A stretch of 64,000 nt of DNA from Symsagittifera roscoffensis (GCF_963678635.1 NC_087062.1:43602395-43666394); one strand, 5' to 3'; shown: positions 32,138 through 45,218, counted from the first letter of the stretch. The notes: a model not told the origin generated them from the sequence alone. Numbers and translations are program-made.

Positions 32138-34130
32138 TGATTAGAACTATTTTGGCCACGTGCACAAAAACTGATGAATCGAATCCTGTAATGTAATAAT
32201 TTTCTTCATGATCTGATACCGTATTCTATGCATGATATCGAAAAGCAGGCTGGATGTGTTCGTTTATGATGATATTGGTTATTGATGAAGTTTTAATTAT
32301 AGAAAGAGAAGAACATTTAATTTTTTAAATATATAGTAGCATTTACTTCAATTCAATGTTAGTTAATTTTGAGTTCTTTCAAGTAATGACTGGATAAAGT
32401 CATCGGATGTCCTCAAAAGTAAGTCTGGAAAAAAGAGCTTTTATTCTGGTCTCTTAATTATGTGTAATGTTTTTAAACAAAAAATTCCATCAGCTGCAAA
32501 TGAAAAGCAAATCTTTCTTAATTCTTGTTTGATAAAAACGTATAATGAAAATATATGGGATCGGGTTATTTTATTTTGAAATTGTGGGTGGAATTTTTTG
32601 ACATAAATTTTTGAATTGTTGACATTCTCAAAAACAACCGTTCCAAAGCAAAAATGCTGAGATCAGTGGATAGAGCAGGTTAAGGGAAGATCTCCTGTAA
32701 AAGCGGCAACGCCAAATTTTTTTTTGCACAAAATTTATGTCCCTCAGAAAAGTCAAATTATCGAATTATCGATTTTTTTTTACCGTTTTTTGAAACTTTG
32801 ATTTTTCTCAACAACAAACTGCCAGAATCTGAGATTTTTGGCTCAAGGAGTAGAAGGAGTTGTCGAAAGCCACCTTGTATACGCGGCAGCGCCAAATTTT
32901 CTGACACAAAAAGTTTTCGCCCTCAGAAATGTCAAATTTTCGATTTTTTTTCCGTTTTTTAATTTTTTGACTTTTCTCAAAAACTATCCTCCCAAATCAG
33001 ATTTTTGGTTTCCATAGGAAAATGGTTGTGGGAAAACCCACTAAATAAATGGTAAATGGTTGCGCCTAAATTTCATACAAAAGTTATTACCCTCGGAAAA
33101 GTCATTGTTTTGATTTCTTGTCAGGTTTTTTTAAACCTTTTGACTCCTCTCGAAAACAACTCAATCTAATATCAAAGGTTCAATCACGGCAATAGTTTGT
33201 GGGAAGCCTTCCTGCAAAAGATGCTACGCTCTAAAATTTGTTCGTAAAAATTCTGAGAAAAATCTTTGGGAAAATTCCAAAATCACAAAAATTTCACTCT
33301 TATTTCAATCCGGACAAAATCCGGGCTGCTTCAAATTATCCGGACAAAACTTGAAACTTGAAGGGCGTTTTTCTCAAAATGAAGAGTACAGCAATAGCTT
33401 AGAATTTCACCGGAATTATCATACTGCAAATTATATTGCGAAGTTTGCAATCAAAACTGGAACCCAAAAATGGTTCATTATGGCTTTTTTTCAGTTAATC
33501 AATAATTACGCATAAATTGCTAAGTTAATCTAAACAAAACTCTAAAAGCCTCTCACACAGCCCAATAACTATTGAATACATTTTTCGAAAGATTGAACGA
33601 ATCGGTTGAAATTTGTTTTTTCGAGTCTTACATAATATAAATGACATTTTTGTTGTATCTGCTAAATTCATGGCTAGTGTTTATGTTTTTTCAAGCCTGT
33701 TTGATGCAGTTGCGTTGACGTGATACTCCTAATCTCTAGGTCGGAGCTTTGATTCCGGCCGAAAACGCGAGTTTTCTTTTTTAATTCCTACCTTTTTTCC
33801 TTAATTCACTATTCTAATTTTTCAGAGCTATATTTAACGGCTTTATTGCCTGTGTTTGCGGAGTGCAGCGTTGCCCGTGTATAGAAAATTCAAACGAAAC
33901 GGGATTTTGTGTGAGGAATTGGTAATCGTAAATCTAAAATTTTGCAAGGAGAGCCAACTCTAGATATTTTAGGAGCAATATAATGATTTTCCTGCATTTT
34001 CAAATACAGAAGTAGTGACCACGATATGGAGTGCGCCTCCTCTACTCTTTCGTAAATTAGCTGTTTGCTCATAGAATTAATTAAAAATTCTAGAGCGAGG
34101 CGTGATTGACTTTCTGATTTTGGTGTTTAG

Positions 34131-34454
34131 GTTTAAGATTCTGGCTAATCAGTTGATGAGTCTGCAGTCGACGACGGAGATCAATCAGCAACTTCTACAG
34201 GACGTTATGTGAGTTTCTCTACGCACACCGGAAATGATGTAAATTTATAAAATTTCAGTGTTCTGAATATGCTTTATGGCATTACGTGAAGTTAAGCTCA
34301 TTTTAAACTTATGTAATCATCACTTATGTTCATTGATTTTTTCAGATCCGCAAGAACTGCTAATGCGAGCAACATAGGCGGCCTTTCTTCTCACTTCTCA
34401 TCCACCAATATTTCCGTCGACAGTGACGCTGTTAGCAGTGCGCCTGAAGAATGA
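34131..34454 (+). CDS. Duplicate terminal exon pair, copy 4
   Basis: Exon 14' 34131-34208 and exon 15' 34346-34454. One extra silent change (GTC to GTT just before the donor). Subtype A flank. Confidence 0.8.
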
Positions 34455-36441
34455 TGATTAGAACTATTTTGGCCACGTGCACAAAAACTGATGAATCGAA
34501 TCCAGTACTGTAATAATTTTCTTCATGGTCTGATATCGTATTCTATGCATCAGATCGAAAAGCAAGCTGGATGTGTTCGTTTATGATGATATTGGTTATT
34601 GATGAAATTTTGATTAGAGGAAGAGAAGAACATTTAATTTTTTAAATATATAGTAGCATTTACTTCAATTCAATGTTAGTTAATTTAGAGTTCTTTCAAG
34701 TAATGACTGGATTAAGTAATCGGATGTCCTCAAAAGTAAGTCTGGAAAAATGAGCTTTTATTCTGGTCTCTTAATTATGTGTAATGTTTTTAAACAAAAA
34801 ATTCCATCAGCTGCAAATGAAAAGCAAATCTTTCTTAATTCCTGTTTGATAAAAACGTATAATGAAAATATATGGGATCGGGTTATTTTATTTTTTATTT
34901 TGAAATTGTGGGTGGAATTTTTGACCTATATTTTTGAATTGTTGACATTCTCAAAAACAACCGTTCCAAAGCTAAAATGCTGAATTCAATGGATTGAGCA
35001 GGTTGTGGGAAGCTCCCCTGTATTAGCGGCAACGCCCAATTTTTTTTGCACGAAAAGTTATGGCCCTCAGAAAAGTCAAATTATCGATTTTTTTCTACCG
35101 TTTTTTGAAACTTGTTTTTTTTTCTCAAAAACTAACTGCCAGAATCTGAGATTTTTGGCTGAATGAGTAGGAGTTGTGGAAAGCTACCTTGCATACGCTG
35201 CTGCGCCCAAATTTTTTGACACAAAAAGTTTTGGCCCTCAGAAATGTCAAATTTTCGATTTTTTTCCTGTTTTTAACTTTTTGACTTTTCTTAAAAACTA
35301 CCCTCCCAAATCAGATTTTGGTTTCCATAGGAAAACGGGTTATGGGAAGCCCACTAAATGATTGGTAAATGGTTGCGCCTAAATTTCATACAAAAGTTAT
35401 GACCCTCGGAAAAGTCAGTTTTGATTTCTTGTCCGGTTTTTCGAAACCTTTTGACTCCTCTCGAAAACAACTCAATCTAATATCAAAGGTTCAATCACGG
35501 CAATAGTTTGTGGGAAGCCTTCCTGCAAAAGATGCTACGCTCTAAAATTTGTTCGTAAAAATTCTGAGAAAAATCTTTGGGAAAATTCCAAAATCACAAA
35601 AATTTCACTCTTATTTCAATCCGGACAAAATCCGGGCTGCTTCAAATTATCCGGACAAAACTTGAAACTTCAAGGGCGTTTTTCTCAAAATGAAGAGTAC
35701 AGCAATAGCTTAGAATTTCACCGGAATTATCATACTGCAAATTATATTGCGAAGTTTGCAATCAAAACTGGAACCCAAAAATGGTTCATTATGGCTTTTT
35801 TTCAGTTAATCAATAATTACGCATAAATTGCTAAGTTAATCTAAACAAAACTCTAAAAGCCTCTCACACAGCCCAATAACTATTGAAAACATTTTTCGAA
35901 AGATTGAACGAATCGGTTGAAATTTGTTTTTTCGAGTCTTATATAATATAAATGACATTTTTGTTGTATCTGCTAAATTCATGGCTAGTGTTTATGTTTT
36001 TTCAAGCCTGTTTGATGCAGTTGCGTTGACGTGATACTCCTAATCTCTAGGTCGGAGCTTTGATTCCGGCCGAAAACGGGAGTTTTCTTTTTTAATTCCT
36101 ACCTTTTTTCCTTAATTCACTATTCTAATTTTTCAGAGCTATATTTAACGGCTTTATTGCCTGTGTTTGCGGAGTGCAGCGTTGCCCGTGTATAGAAAAT
36201 TCAAACGAAACGGGATTTTGTGTGAGGAATTGGTAATCGTAAATCTAAAATTTTGCAAGGAGAGCCAACTCTAGATATTTTAGGAGCAATATAATGATTT
36301 TCCTGCATTTTCAAATACAGAAGTAGTGACCACGATATGGAGTGCGCCTCCTCTACTCTTTCGTAAATTAGCTGTTTGCTCATAGAATTAATTAAAAATT
36401 CTAGAGCGAGGCGTGATTGACTTTCTGATTTTGGTGTTTAG

Positions 36442-36765
36442 GTTTAAGATTCTGGCTAATCAGTTGATGAGTCTGCAGTCGACGACGGAGATCAATCAGC
36501 AACTTCTACAGGACGTCATGTGAGTTTCTCTACGCACACCGGAAATGATGTAAATTTATAAAATTTCAGTGTTCTGAAAATGCTTTATGGCATTACGTGA
36601 AGTTAAGCTCATTTTAAACTTATGTAATCATCACTTATGTTCATTGATTTTTTCAGATCCGCAAGAACTGCTAATGCGAGCAACATAGGCGGCCTTTCTT
36701 CTCACTTCTCATCCACCAATATTTCCGTCGACAGTGACGCTGTTAGCAGTGCGCCTGAAGAATGA
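36442..36765 (+). CDS. Duplicate terminal exon pair, copy 5
   Basis: Exon 14' 36442-36519 and exon 15' 36657-36765. Coding sequence same as copy 1; subtype B flank. Confidence 0.8.
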
Positions 36766-38758
36766 TGATTAGAACTATTTTGGCCACGTGCACAAAAACT
36801 GATGAATCGAATCCTGTAATGTAATAATTTTCTTCATGATCTGATACCGTATTCTATGCATGAGATCGAAAAGCAGGCTGGATGTGTTCGTTTATAATGA
36901 TATTGGTTATTGATGAAGTTTTAATTATAGAAAGAGAAGAACATTTAATTTTTTAAATATATAGTAGCATTTACTTCAATTCAATGTTAGTTAATTTTGA
37001 GTTCTTTCAAGTAATGACTGGATAAAGTCATCGGATGTCCTCAAAAGTAAGTCTGGAAAAAAGAGCTTTTATTCTGGTCTCTTAATTATGTGTAATGTTT
37101 TTAAACAAAAAATTCCATCAGCTGCAAATGAAAAGCAAATCTTTCTTAATTCTTGTTTGATAAAAACGTATAATGAAAATATATGGGATCGGGTTATTTT
37201 ATTTTGAAATTGTGGGTGGAATTTTTTGACATAAATTTTTGAATTGTTGACATTCTCAAAAACAACCGTTCCAAAGCAAAAATGCTGAGATCAGTGGATA
37301 GAGCAGGTTAAGGGAAGATCTCCTGTAAAAGCGGCAACGCCAAATTTTTTTTTGCACAAAATTTATGTCCCTCAGAAAAGTCAAATTATCGAATTATCGA
37401 TTTTTTTTTACCGTTTTTTGAAACTTTGATTTTTCTCAACAACAAACTGCCAGAATCTGAGATTTTTGGCTCAAGGAGTAGAAGGAGTTGTCGAAAGCCA
37501 CCTTGTATACGCGGCAGCGCCAAATTTTCTGACACAAAAAGTTTTCGCCCTCAGAAATGTCAAATTTTCGATTTTTTTTCCGTTTTTTAATTTTTTGACT
37601 TTTCTCAAAAACTATCCTCCCAAATCAGATTTTTGGTTTCCATAGGAAAATGGTTGTGGGAAAACCCACTAAATAAATGGTAAATGGTTGCGCCTAAATT
37701 TCATACAAAAGTTATTACCCTCGGAAAAGTCATTGTTTTGATTTCTTGTCAGGTTTTTTTAAACCTTTTGACTCCTCTCGAAAACAACTCAATCTAATAT
37801 CAAAGGTTCAATCACGGCAATAGTTTGTGGGAAGCCTTCCTGCAAAAGATGCTACGCTCTAAAATTTGTTCGTAAAAATTCTGAGAAAAATCTTTGGGAA
37901 AATTCCAAAATCACAAAAATTTCACTCTTATTTCAATCCGGACAAAATCCGGGCTGCTTCAAATTATCCGGACAAAACTTGAAACTTCAAGGGCGTTTTT
38001 CTCAAAATGAAGAGTACAGCAATAGCTTAGAATTTCACCGGAATTATCATACTGCAAATTATATTGCGAAGTTTGCAATCAAAACTGGAACCCAAAAATG
38101 GTTCATTATGGCTTTTTTTCAGTTAATCAATAATTACGCATAAATTGCTAAGTTAATCTAAACAAAACTCTAAAAGCCTCTCACACAGCCCAATAACTAT
38201 TGAAAACATTTTTCGAAAGATTGAACGAATCGGTTGAAATTTGTTTTTTCGAGTCTTATATAATATAAACGACATTTTTGTTGTATCTGCTAAATTCATG
38301 GCTAGTGTTTATGTTTTTTCAAGCCTGTTTGATGCAGTTGCGTTGACGTGATACTCCTAATCTCTAGGTCGGAGCTTTGATTCCGGCCGAAAACGGGAGT
38401 TTTCTTTTTTAATTCCTACCTTTTTTCCTTAATTCACTATTCTAATTTTTCAGAGCTATATTTAACGGCTTTATTGCCTGTGTTTGCGGAGTGCAGCGTT
38501 ACCCGTGTATAGAAAATTCAAACGAAACGGGATTTTGTGTGAGGAATTGGTAATCGTAAATCTAAAATTTTGCAAGGAGAGCCAACTCTAGATATTTTAG
38601 GAGCAATATAATGATTTTCCTGCATTTTCAAATACAGAAGTAGTGACCACGATATGGAGTGCGCCTCCTCTACTCTTTCGTAAATTAGCTGTTTGCTCAT
38701 AGAATTAATTAAAAATTCTAGAGCGAGGCGTGATTGACTTTCTGATTTTGGTGTTTAG

Positions 38759-39082
38759 GTTTAAGATTCTGGCTAATCAGTTGATGAGTCTGCAGTCGAC
38801 GACGGAGATCAATCAGCAACTTCTACAGGACGTCATGTGAGTTTCTCTACGCACACCGGAAATGATGTAAATTTATAAAATTTCAGTGTTCTGAATATGC
38901 TTTATGGCATTACGTGAAGTTAAGCTCATTTTAAACTTATGTAATCATCACTTATGTTCATTGATTTTTTCAGATCCGCAAGAACTGCTAATGCGAGCAA
39001 CATAGGCGGCCTTTCTTCTCACTTCTCATCCACCAATATTTCCGTCGACAGTGACGCTGTTAGCAGTGCGCCTGAAGAATGA
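38759..39082 (+). CDS. Duplicate terminal exon pair, copy 6
   Basis: Exon 14' 38759-38836 and exon 15' 38974-39082. Coding sequence same as copy 1; subtype B flank. Last unit; its 3' part (40080-40595) has diverged from the others. Confidence 0.8.
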
Positions 39083-41639
39083 TGATTAGAACTATTTTGG
39101 CCACGTGCACAAAAACTGATGAATCGAATCCTGTAATGTAATAATTTTCTTCATGATCTGATACCGTATTCTATGCATGAGATCGAAAAGCAGGCTGGAT
39201 GTGTTCGTTTATGATGATATTGGTTATTGATGAAGTTTTAATTATAGAAAGAGAAGAACATTTAATTTTTTAAATATATAGTAGCATTTACTTCAATTCA
39301 ATGTTAGTTAATTTTGAGTTCTTTCAAGTAATGACTGGATAAAGTCATCGGATGTCCTCAAAAGTAAGTCTGGAAAAATGAGCTTTTATTCTGGTCTCTT
39401 AATTATGTGTAATGTTTTTAAACAAAAAATTCCATCAGCTGCAAATGAAAAGCAAATCTTTCTTAATTCTTGTTTGATAAAAACGTATAATGAAAATATA
39501 TGGGATCGGGTTATTTTATTTTGAAATTGTGGGTGGAATTTTTTGACATAAATTTTTGAATTGTTGACATTCTCAAAAACAACCGTTCCAAAGCTAAAAT
39601 GCTGAATTCAGTGGATAGAGCAGGTTAAGGGAAGATCTCCTGTAAAAGCGGCAACGCCAAATTTTTTTTTGCACAAAATTTATGTCCCTCAGAAAAGTCA
39701 AATTATCGAATTATCGATTTTTTTTTACCGTTTTTTGAAACTTTGATTTTTCTCAACAACAAACTGCCAGAATCTGAGATTTTTGGCTCAAGGAGTAGAA
39801 GGAGTTGTCGAAAGCCACCTTGTATACGCGGCAGCGCCAAATTTTCTGACACAAAAAGTTTTCGCCCTCAGAAATGTCAAATTTTCGATTTTTTTTCCGT
39901 TTTTTAATTTTTTGACTTTTCTCAAAAACTATCCTCCCAAATCAGATTTTTGGTTTCCATAGGAAAATGGTTGTGGGAAAACCCACTAAATAAATGGTAA
40001 ATGGTTGCGCCTAAATTTCATACAAAAGTTATTACCCTCGGAAAAGTCATTGTTTTGATTTCTTGTCAGGTTTTTTTAAACCTTTTGACTCCTCTCGAAA
40101 ACAACTCAATATAATATCAAAGGTTCAATCAAGGCAATAGGTTGTGGAAAACCTTCCTGCAAAAGATGCTACGCCCTAAAACTTGTTCGTAAAAATTCTG
40201 AGAAAAGTCTTTGGGAAAATTCCAAAATCACAAAAATTTCACTCTTATTTCAATCCGGACAAAATCCGGGCTGCTTCAAATTATCCGGACAAAACTTGAA
40301 ACTTCAAGGGCGTTTTTCTCAAAATGAAGAGTACAGCAATAGCTTAGAATTTCACCGGAATTATCATAATGCAAATTATATTGCGAAGTTTGCAATCAAA
40401 ACTGGAACCCAAAAATGGTTCATTATGGCTTTTTTTCAGTTAATCAATAATTACGCTTAAATTGCTAAGTTAATCTAAACAAAACACTAAAAGCCTCTCA
40501 CACAGCCCAATAACTTTTGAATGCATTTTTCGAAAGATTGCACAAATTGGTTGAAATTTGTTTTTCGAGTTTTATTTAATATAAATGACATTTTTGAAAA
40601 TCACACAAAGTTTTATTTAAGTGATATTCAAGCAGCCATAGGAAAAACAACCATAGGAAAAACAACCTTTTGAGCAGCCATAGGAAGAACAAGAAAAGAA
40701 ATTCAAAAGGCACTAGAAAAGAGATATGTAAGCAAAAGGGACATGAAATGGATATAGATAACTTGATGCACTGAGCAATTATGAACTGAAAATTTGCTGG
40801 ATTTATATCATTGTTTTGTTGCATATGCCCCGCTTTTTAAGCACCGCTTTTCTATATGTTATTTGACCTTGACGATGAAAACTGTTAATTGGCGTTGATG
40901 GTCACGCACAACCGGCTGGCTTTCTGGTCTCTCGTATATTTCAGTGTCTCCTACCTAGCTGTATGCAGCACAGTTTCTCTCCCATCCTTTGGTTTCTTGA
41001 ATTAAAATTACCAAGGTAATCTAAACAAAAAACCAAACGCCTCTCACACGGCCCAACAAAGTTACTGAATTGATTTTTTTAAAAATTGCACAAATTGCCT
41101 AAATTTTGTTTTAAGCAAAGATTTAGAGTTTGATACAATAAAAATGACATTTTTAAAAATCACGCAAAATTTTATTTTCCTTTACAGATTTTTGGATGTT
41201 CTACCTTTCTAAAACTTTGTTAAGTTGTGTGAGAGTTGTCTTTTGATATACATGTTTCATCTGTAGTTTTTGCATAAATCTTGATTAACTGAAAAATTAG
41301 TAATTGAACTTAGTGATTCCAGTTGAAATTAAGTGGCTTCTTAGAACTCGTTCTTAAGTGGTTTTTCCTAATTTCCTAATTGATTATATTGAGTTGCTGG
41401 TAGGAAGATTTGAGCAAATTTTGGATAAAAGTAAGATGAGAATGTTAGATTTTGCTTAAAATGTTTCTTAGCCGAACAACAATTTACTTATCTGAGTTTT
41501 TGTGTGCACCTGTTGGCAGTTTTCTTGCTGTGCTGCGCAACTATAAGGGGTCTGTTCAATCATCTTTGGTCTTCTTAAGATGCGTAAGCTAACATGCCCT
41601 ACTGTATATCAAGTTGCACGAAATTTTTTTTTTATATGT

Positions 41640-41765
41640 GACAAGGTGCTTGGTGAACAGAAATTTTCGAACCCTATTTACACTTGCGATAAGCATGAGT
41701 ATAACAATCGGATACTAGACTTTTTTCCCGTAAACAACTTTGTCCACAGTATGACTGAAGTTTGT
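41640..41765 (+). repeat. SINE-tail-like sequence in left fold-back arm
   Basis: 'ttttcgaaccctatttacac' then 'cccgtaaacaac' parallels the B-box and tail of the SINE-like element at 10965-11048. The inverted partner lies at about 43690-43800. Confidence 0.5.
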
Positions 41766-42385
41766 GGTCATCTCCAAATGCATCTCTATTTCTAAAGAAC
41801 TTGCACGTCTTACAGCTGTAATTCAACAGCTGGCTTCAACTGCTAAATTGATAATTTTTTATAGCTGAAAAAATTTCTAGATGCAATTTTTTTGTCGGCT
41901 TATGGGTTTAGAACCAGTTTTTGTCGGCTTACTTGCCGGTTAAATTTTTTCTGTAAATTTTGATAGATTTTTCAAATACTTTTTTCTTCATTTGCATGAG
42001 GGTAAATATAGTTTATGGTTTTCTGGTTTTTATAAGATCCAAAAGTTTCCCAATACTATAAAAAAAAAATTGTGTTTTTCGGCTTGAATTTTGTTGAATG
42101 CTTGTTTTTCAATTTTTTTGTTCTAAAAGTGCCTGAAATTAGTTTAAATTTAAGTTATTTTTACTTAGGGTTTGAGAAACTTTATTTGAACTCGATTCAA
42201 GTTGATGGTCTAACGTATTCTTTCAAGATGTCAAAAAAATTTGATTAATTTCAAGATTTTTTTGCAAGACTGACTCGACTGTTTTGCCTAAAAAGGAATG
42301 TGGCGGCAAGTTCTGCACGAGATCCAGGAGATTGGTTTTTTCTAGCTGAAGTTTTTGAAAGAAAAATTTTCGTTGTTTTTGATTT

Positions 42386-43019
42386 CCTTTCTTTGCGGTT
42401 TCTTACGTTTTTGTTGTGATCTAGCTCTTTTACCGTTGCGCACAAGATTCATAACTTATCATTCTTGATGTAAATGGGTTATTTCCATAGGTTTGCTGAG
42501 TTTTTTTAAAGATTTTTGTTAAGTTATGCTCTGTGGCAATTGTTCAAGTTTTGTTTTTCGTTTTTTTTTCTTTTGGGTTTATATAATAGCAATTAGCGAA
42601 TAGGGCCTTTAACCCCCGGTTTTTTTGTTGGATATGCAAATTGTTTGGTTGCAAGATTTAATTAATAGTTTTCGAGTAAATTTAGAATTTTTGTTTCTCA
42701 ATTATTCGATTGAAATTTTTTCTTATCGTTACGTCTATTGGTTATCAGAAATAAATGGATATAGTTTAGCCCAAATATTTTTTGTTTTGAAGGTAATTGA
42801 TGTTTTTAACATTTGCAATAAAATTGTCCTTGATTTTTTAGCCAACGATTTTTTCAACAAAATGCGTTCAAGTTTTTCAAGCTTGAGACTCCTTATCTTT
42901 TGATTTCTGGAGATTTATTGTGTATCGCAGATGTTGCGAAGCTCAGCTTTGCCTCGGTGTAAAAAAGCAACAAAAGTTCGTTAGGTATATATATTAGAAA
43001 TAGAAAAACCACGAAAATA
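42386..43019. other. Unique centre of the fold-back element
   Basis: AT-rich, with a short hairpin motif at 42936-42960 (gcgaagctcagctttgcctc). The open frame at 42625-42903 is a low-complexity Phe/Ile/Leu-rich translation and is not supported as a gene. Confidence 0.6.
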
Positions 43020-45212
43020 GAAAAACCACGAAAATTTTTCTTTCAAAAATTTCGGCAAGAAAGAACCAAACTCCTGGATCTCGTGCAGAACTTCCCGCCA
43101 CATTCCTTTGCAGGCAAAACAGTTGAGTCAATCTTGCAAAAAAAATCTGGAAAGTTATCAAATTGTTTTGACATCTTGAAAGAATACGTTAGATCATCTA
43201 CTTGGATCGAGTCCAAATAAAGTTTCTCAAACCTAAAGTAAATTTAACTAAAATTTGAACTTATTTCAGGCACTTCGAGAACAAAAAAAAATCGGAAACC
43301 ATGCATCCAAAAAAAACTGACAATGTTTTGCAAAAAAATTCCAGCCGAAAAATACAAAAAAATTTTTTTAATCTAAATAGAAAAATTTGGATCCTATAAA
43401 AACCAGAAAGCCATAAACTTTAATTACCCTCAAACAAAAGAAGAAAAAAGTTGTTGAAAAATCTATTAAATCTTACAGAAAAAATTACCCGGAGAGTAAG
43501 CCGATAAAAACTGGTTCGAAACCCATAAAACCGACAAAAAAATTGCATCTAAAAAAACTTTTCAGCTATAAAAAATAATCAACTCAGCAGTTGAAGTCAG
43601 CTGTTGAATTACAGCTGTAAGACGTGCAAGTTCTTTAGAAATAGAGATGCATTTAGAGATGACCTCAAATTTCAGTCATACTATGGACAAAGTTCTTTAC
43701 GGGAAAAAAGTCTAGTATCCGATTGTAATACCCATGCTTATCGCAAGAGTAAATAGGGTTCGAAAATTTCCGTTCACCAAGCACCTTGTCACATATAACA
43801 AAATTTTTTCGTGTAACTTGATATACAGTAGGGCATGTTGGCTTACGCATCTTGAAAAAGACCAAAGATAATTGAACAGAACCCTTATAGTTCCGCAGCA
43901 CAGCAAGAAAACTGCCAACAGGTGCAAACAAAAACTCAGATAAGTAAATAGTTGTTCGGCTATGAAACAGTTTAATCAAAATCTAACATTCTCATCCTAA
44001 TTTTATCCAAAGTTTGCTCAAATCCTCCTCTCAGCAAGTCAATGTAATCAATTATTTCGATGCTCTTTTGTGGATAACAAAAAGCAAAAATTATTCAGGA
44101 TTTAGGATTTTTTGTCTTTCTCCTGGTAAAATTTTTTTCTCAAAACTAAGAAAAACCACTTAAAACTTAAAAACGAGTTCTACGAAGCCACTTAATTTCA
44201 AGTTGAATCACTAAGTTCAATCACTATTTTTTCAGTCAAATCCAGATTTATGCAAAAACTATTGATAAAAAATGTAAATCAAAAGACAAAATGTATTGCT
44301 TTCATATCTCTTTTCTTTTGCCTTTTGAATTTCTTTTCTTGTTCTTCCTATGGCTGCGTCTAATATTGTTTCTCACGTGTTATGGTTCCTGTGGTTGCGT
44401 CCTCAACGAGATCGAATTCTTAGTTCAACTACAAAAAGTAATAATAACAAAAGCTGCTTAGAATTTCAGTTTTCATGGTGCAAATTATTTTTTCAGTTAA
44501 TCAAGATTTATGCAAAAACTATTGATAAAAAATTTATATCAAAGACAACTCTCACAGACCTTAACAAAGTTTTAGAAATGTAAAACCTCCAAAAATCTGT
44601 ATAAGAAAATAAAATTTTGCTCGATATTCAAAAATGTCATTTTTATTGTACAAAACTCGAAATCTTTGCTTAAAACAAATTTCAACCAATTTGTGCAATC
44701 TTTTAAAAAATTAATTCAATAATTTTGTTGGGCTGTGTGAGAGGCGCTTGGTTTTTTGGTTAGATTAACTTGGCAGTCTTAATTCATGAAACCAAAGGAT
44801 ATGAGAAACTGTGTTATATATAACAAACCTGAAATCATTAATTATGCACGACGCCATGCTCTTGTTACTGCCCTTGCACAATTGTTCCACTAGTTGTCTA
44901 AAATTTTAAGCTGAAGTATCATTATTTTTCTATCCCTGTTTTATATAACATGTTTTCTCATGCATTATATGTTTTTTTATTCACAAAAAATTGGTTGCAT
45001 TTTTGATCACAGTAGTAAAATCACTGGGCAATAATTTACATCAGCCATTAGCGTACTAATTAAAATTTATTCCGAATTTATTCTGAAATCAAATTTATTG
45101 TAATTGATTTAAAAATGAGAGCGCAGTCTCTTTAAACTCAAATTTTCATGTATATTTTTTATTTGAAGTAAGTTGTTAGTAAGAAAATAATAACTGCTCT
45201 TTGGCCACTTCT

Positions 45213-45218
45213 TTTATT
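45213..45218 (-). terminator. Candidate polyadenylation signal AATAAA for the TRAF-like gene
   Basis: Minus-strand AATAAA about 105 nt after the stop codon at 45323. Confidence 0.45.

Larger units (their letters stand above)
24403..40595 (+). repeat. Tandem array: seven ~2.31-kb units, each with the kinase's two terminal exons
   Basis: Units start at 24403, 26711, 29022, 31335, 33652, 35963 and 38280 (each with gttgtatctgctaaattc) and end with aatgacattttt. Periods are 2308, 2311, 2313, 2317, 2311, 2317 and about 2316. Each unit holds intron-13 sequence, exon 14, intron 14, exon 15, 3' flank, a block of four ~170-bp sub-repeats and half of a fold-back element. Units 1 to 6 are nearly identical; unit 0 is clearly diverged only before exon 14. 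Marker differences show the copies are not one sequence assembled repeatedly. Confidence 0.97.
40965..44825. mobile_element. Large fold-back element / inverted repeat with ~1.4 and ~1.8 kb arms
   Basis: The left arm (40965-42385) and right arm (43020-44825) are inverted copies. For example, the plus-strand reading 'CPTVYQVARNFFFICDKVLG' at 41596 faces the minus-strand 'CPTVYQVTRKNFVICDKVLG' near 43840. Outer edges carry 'gcctctcacac' and 'cacagtttctc' inverted. The right arm is longer because a segment (44237-44545) includes a duplicated 'atttatgcaaaaactattga' and inverted sequence from 40660-40740. Arm similarity is moderate with indels. No transposase was found, and the ORFs here are non-coding by-products. 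Confidence 0.85.

Noticed and set aside
26949-38700. Repeated minus-strand 60-aa frames (26949, 29260, 31573, 33890, 36201, 38518)
   Set aside because: They are antisense to intron 13 sequence in each unit, with no splice or homology support.
42625-42903. 92-aa ORF in the fold-back centre
   Set aside because: Very rich in Phe, Ile and Leu with no recognisable domain; it sits in the spacer of an inverted repeat.
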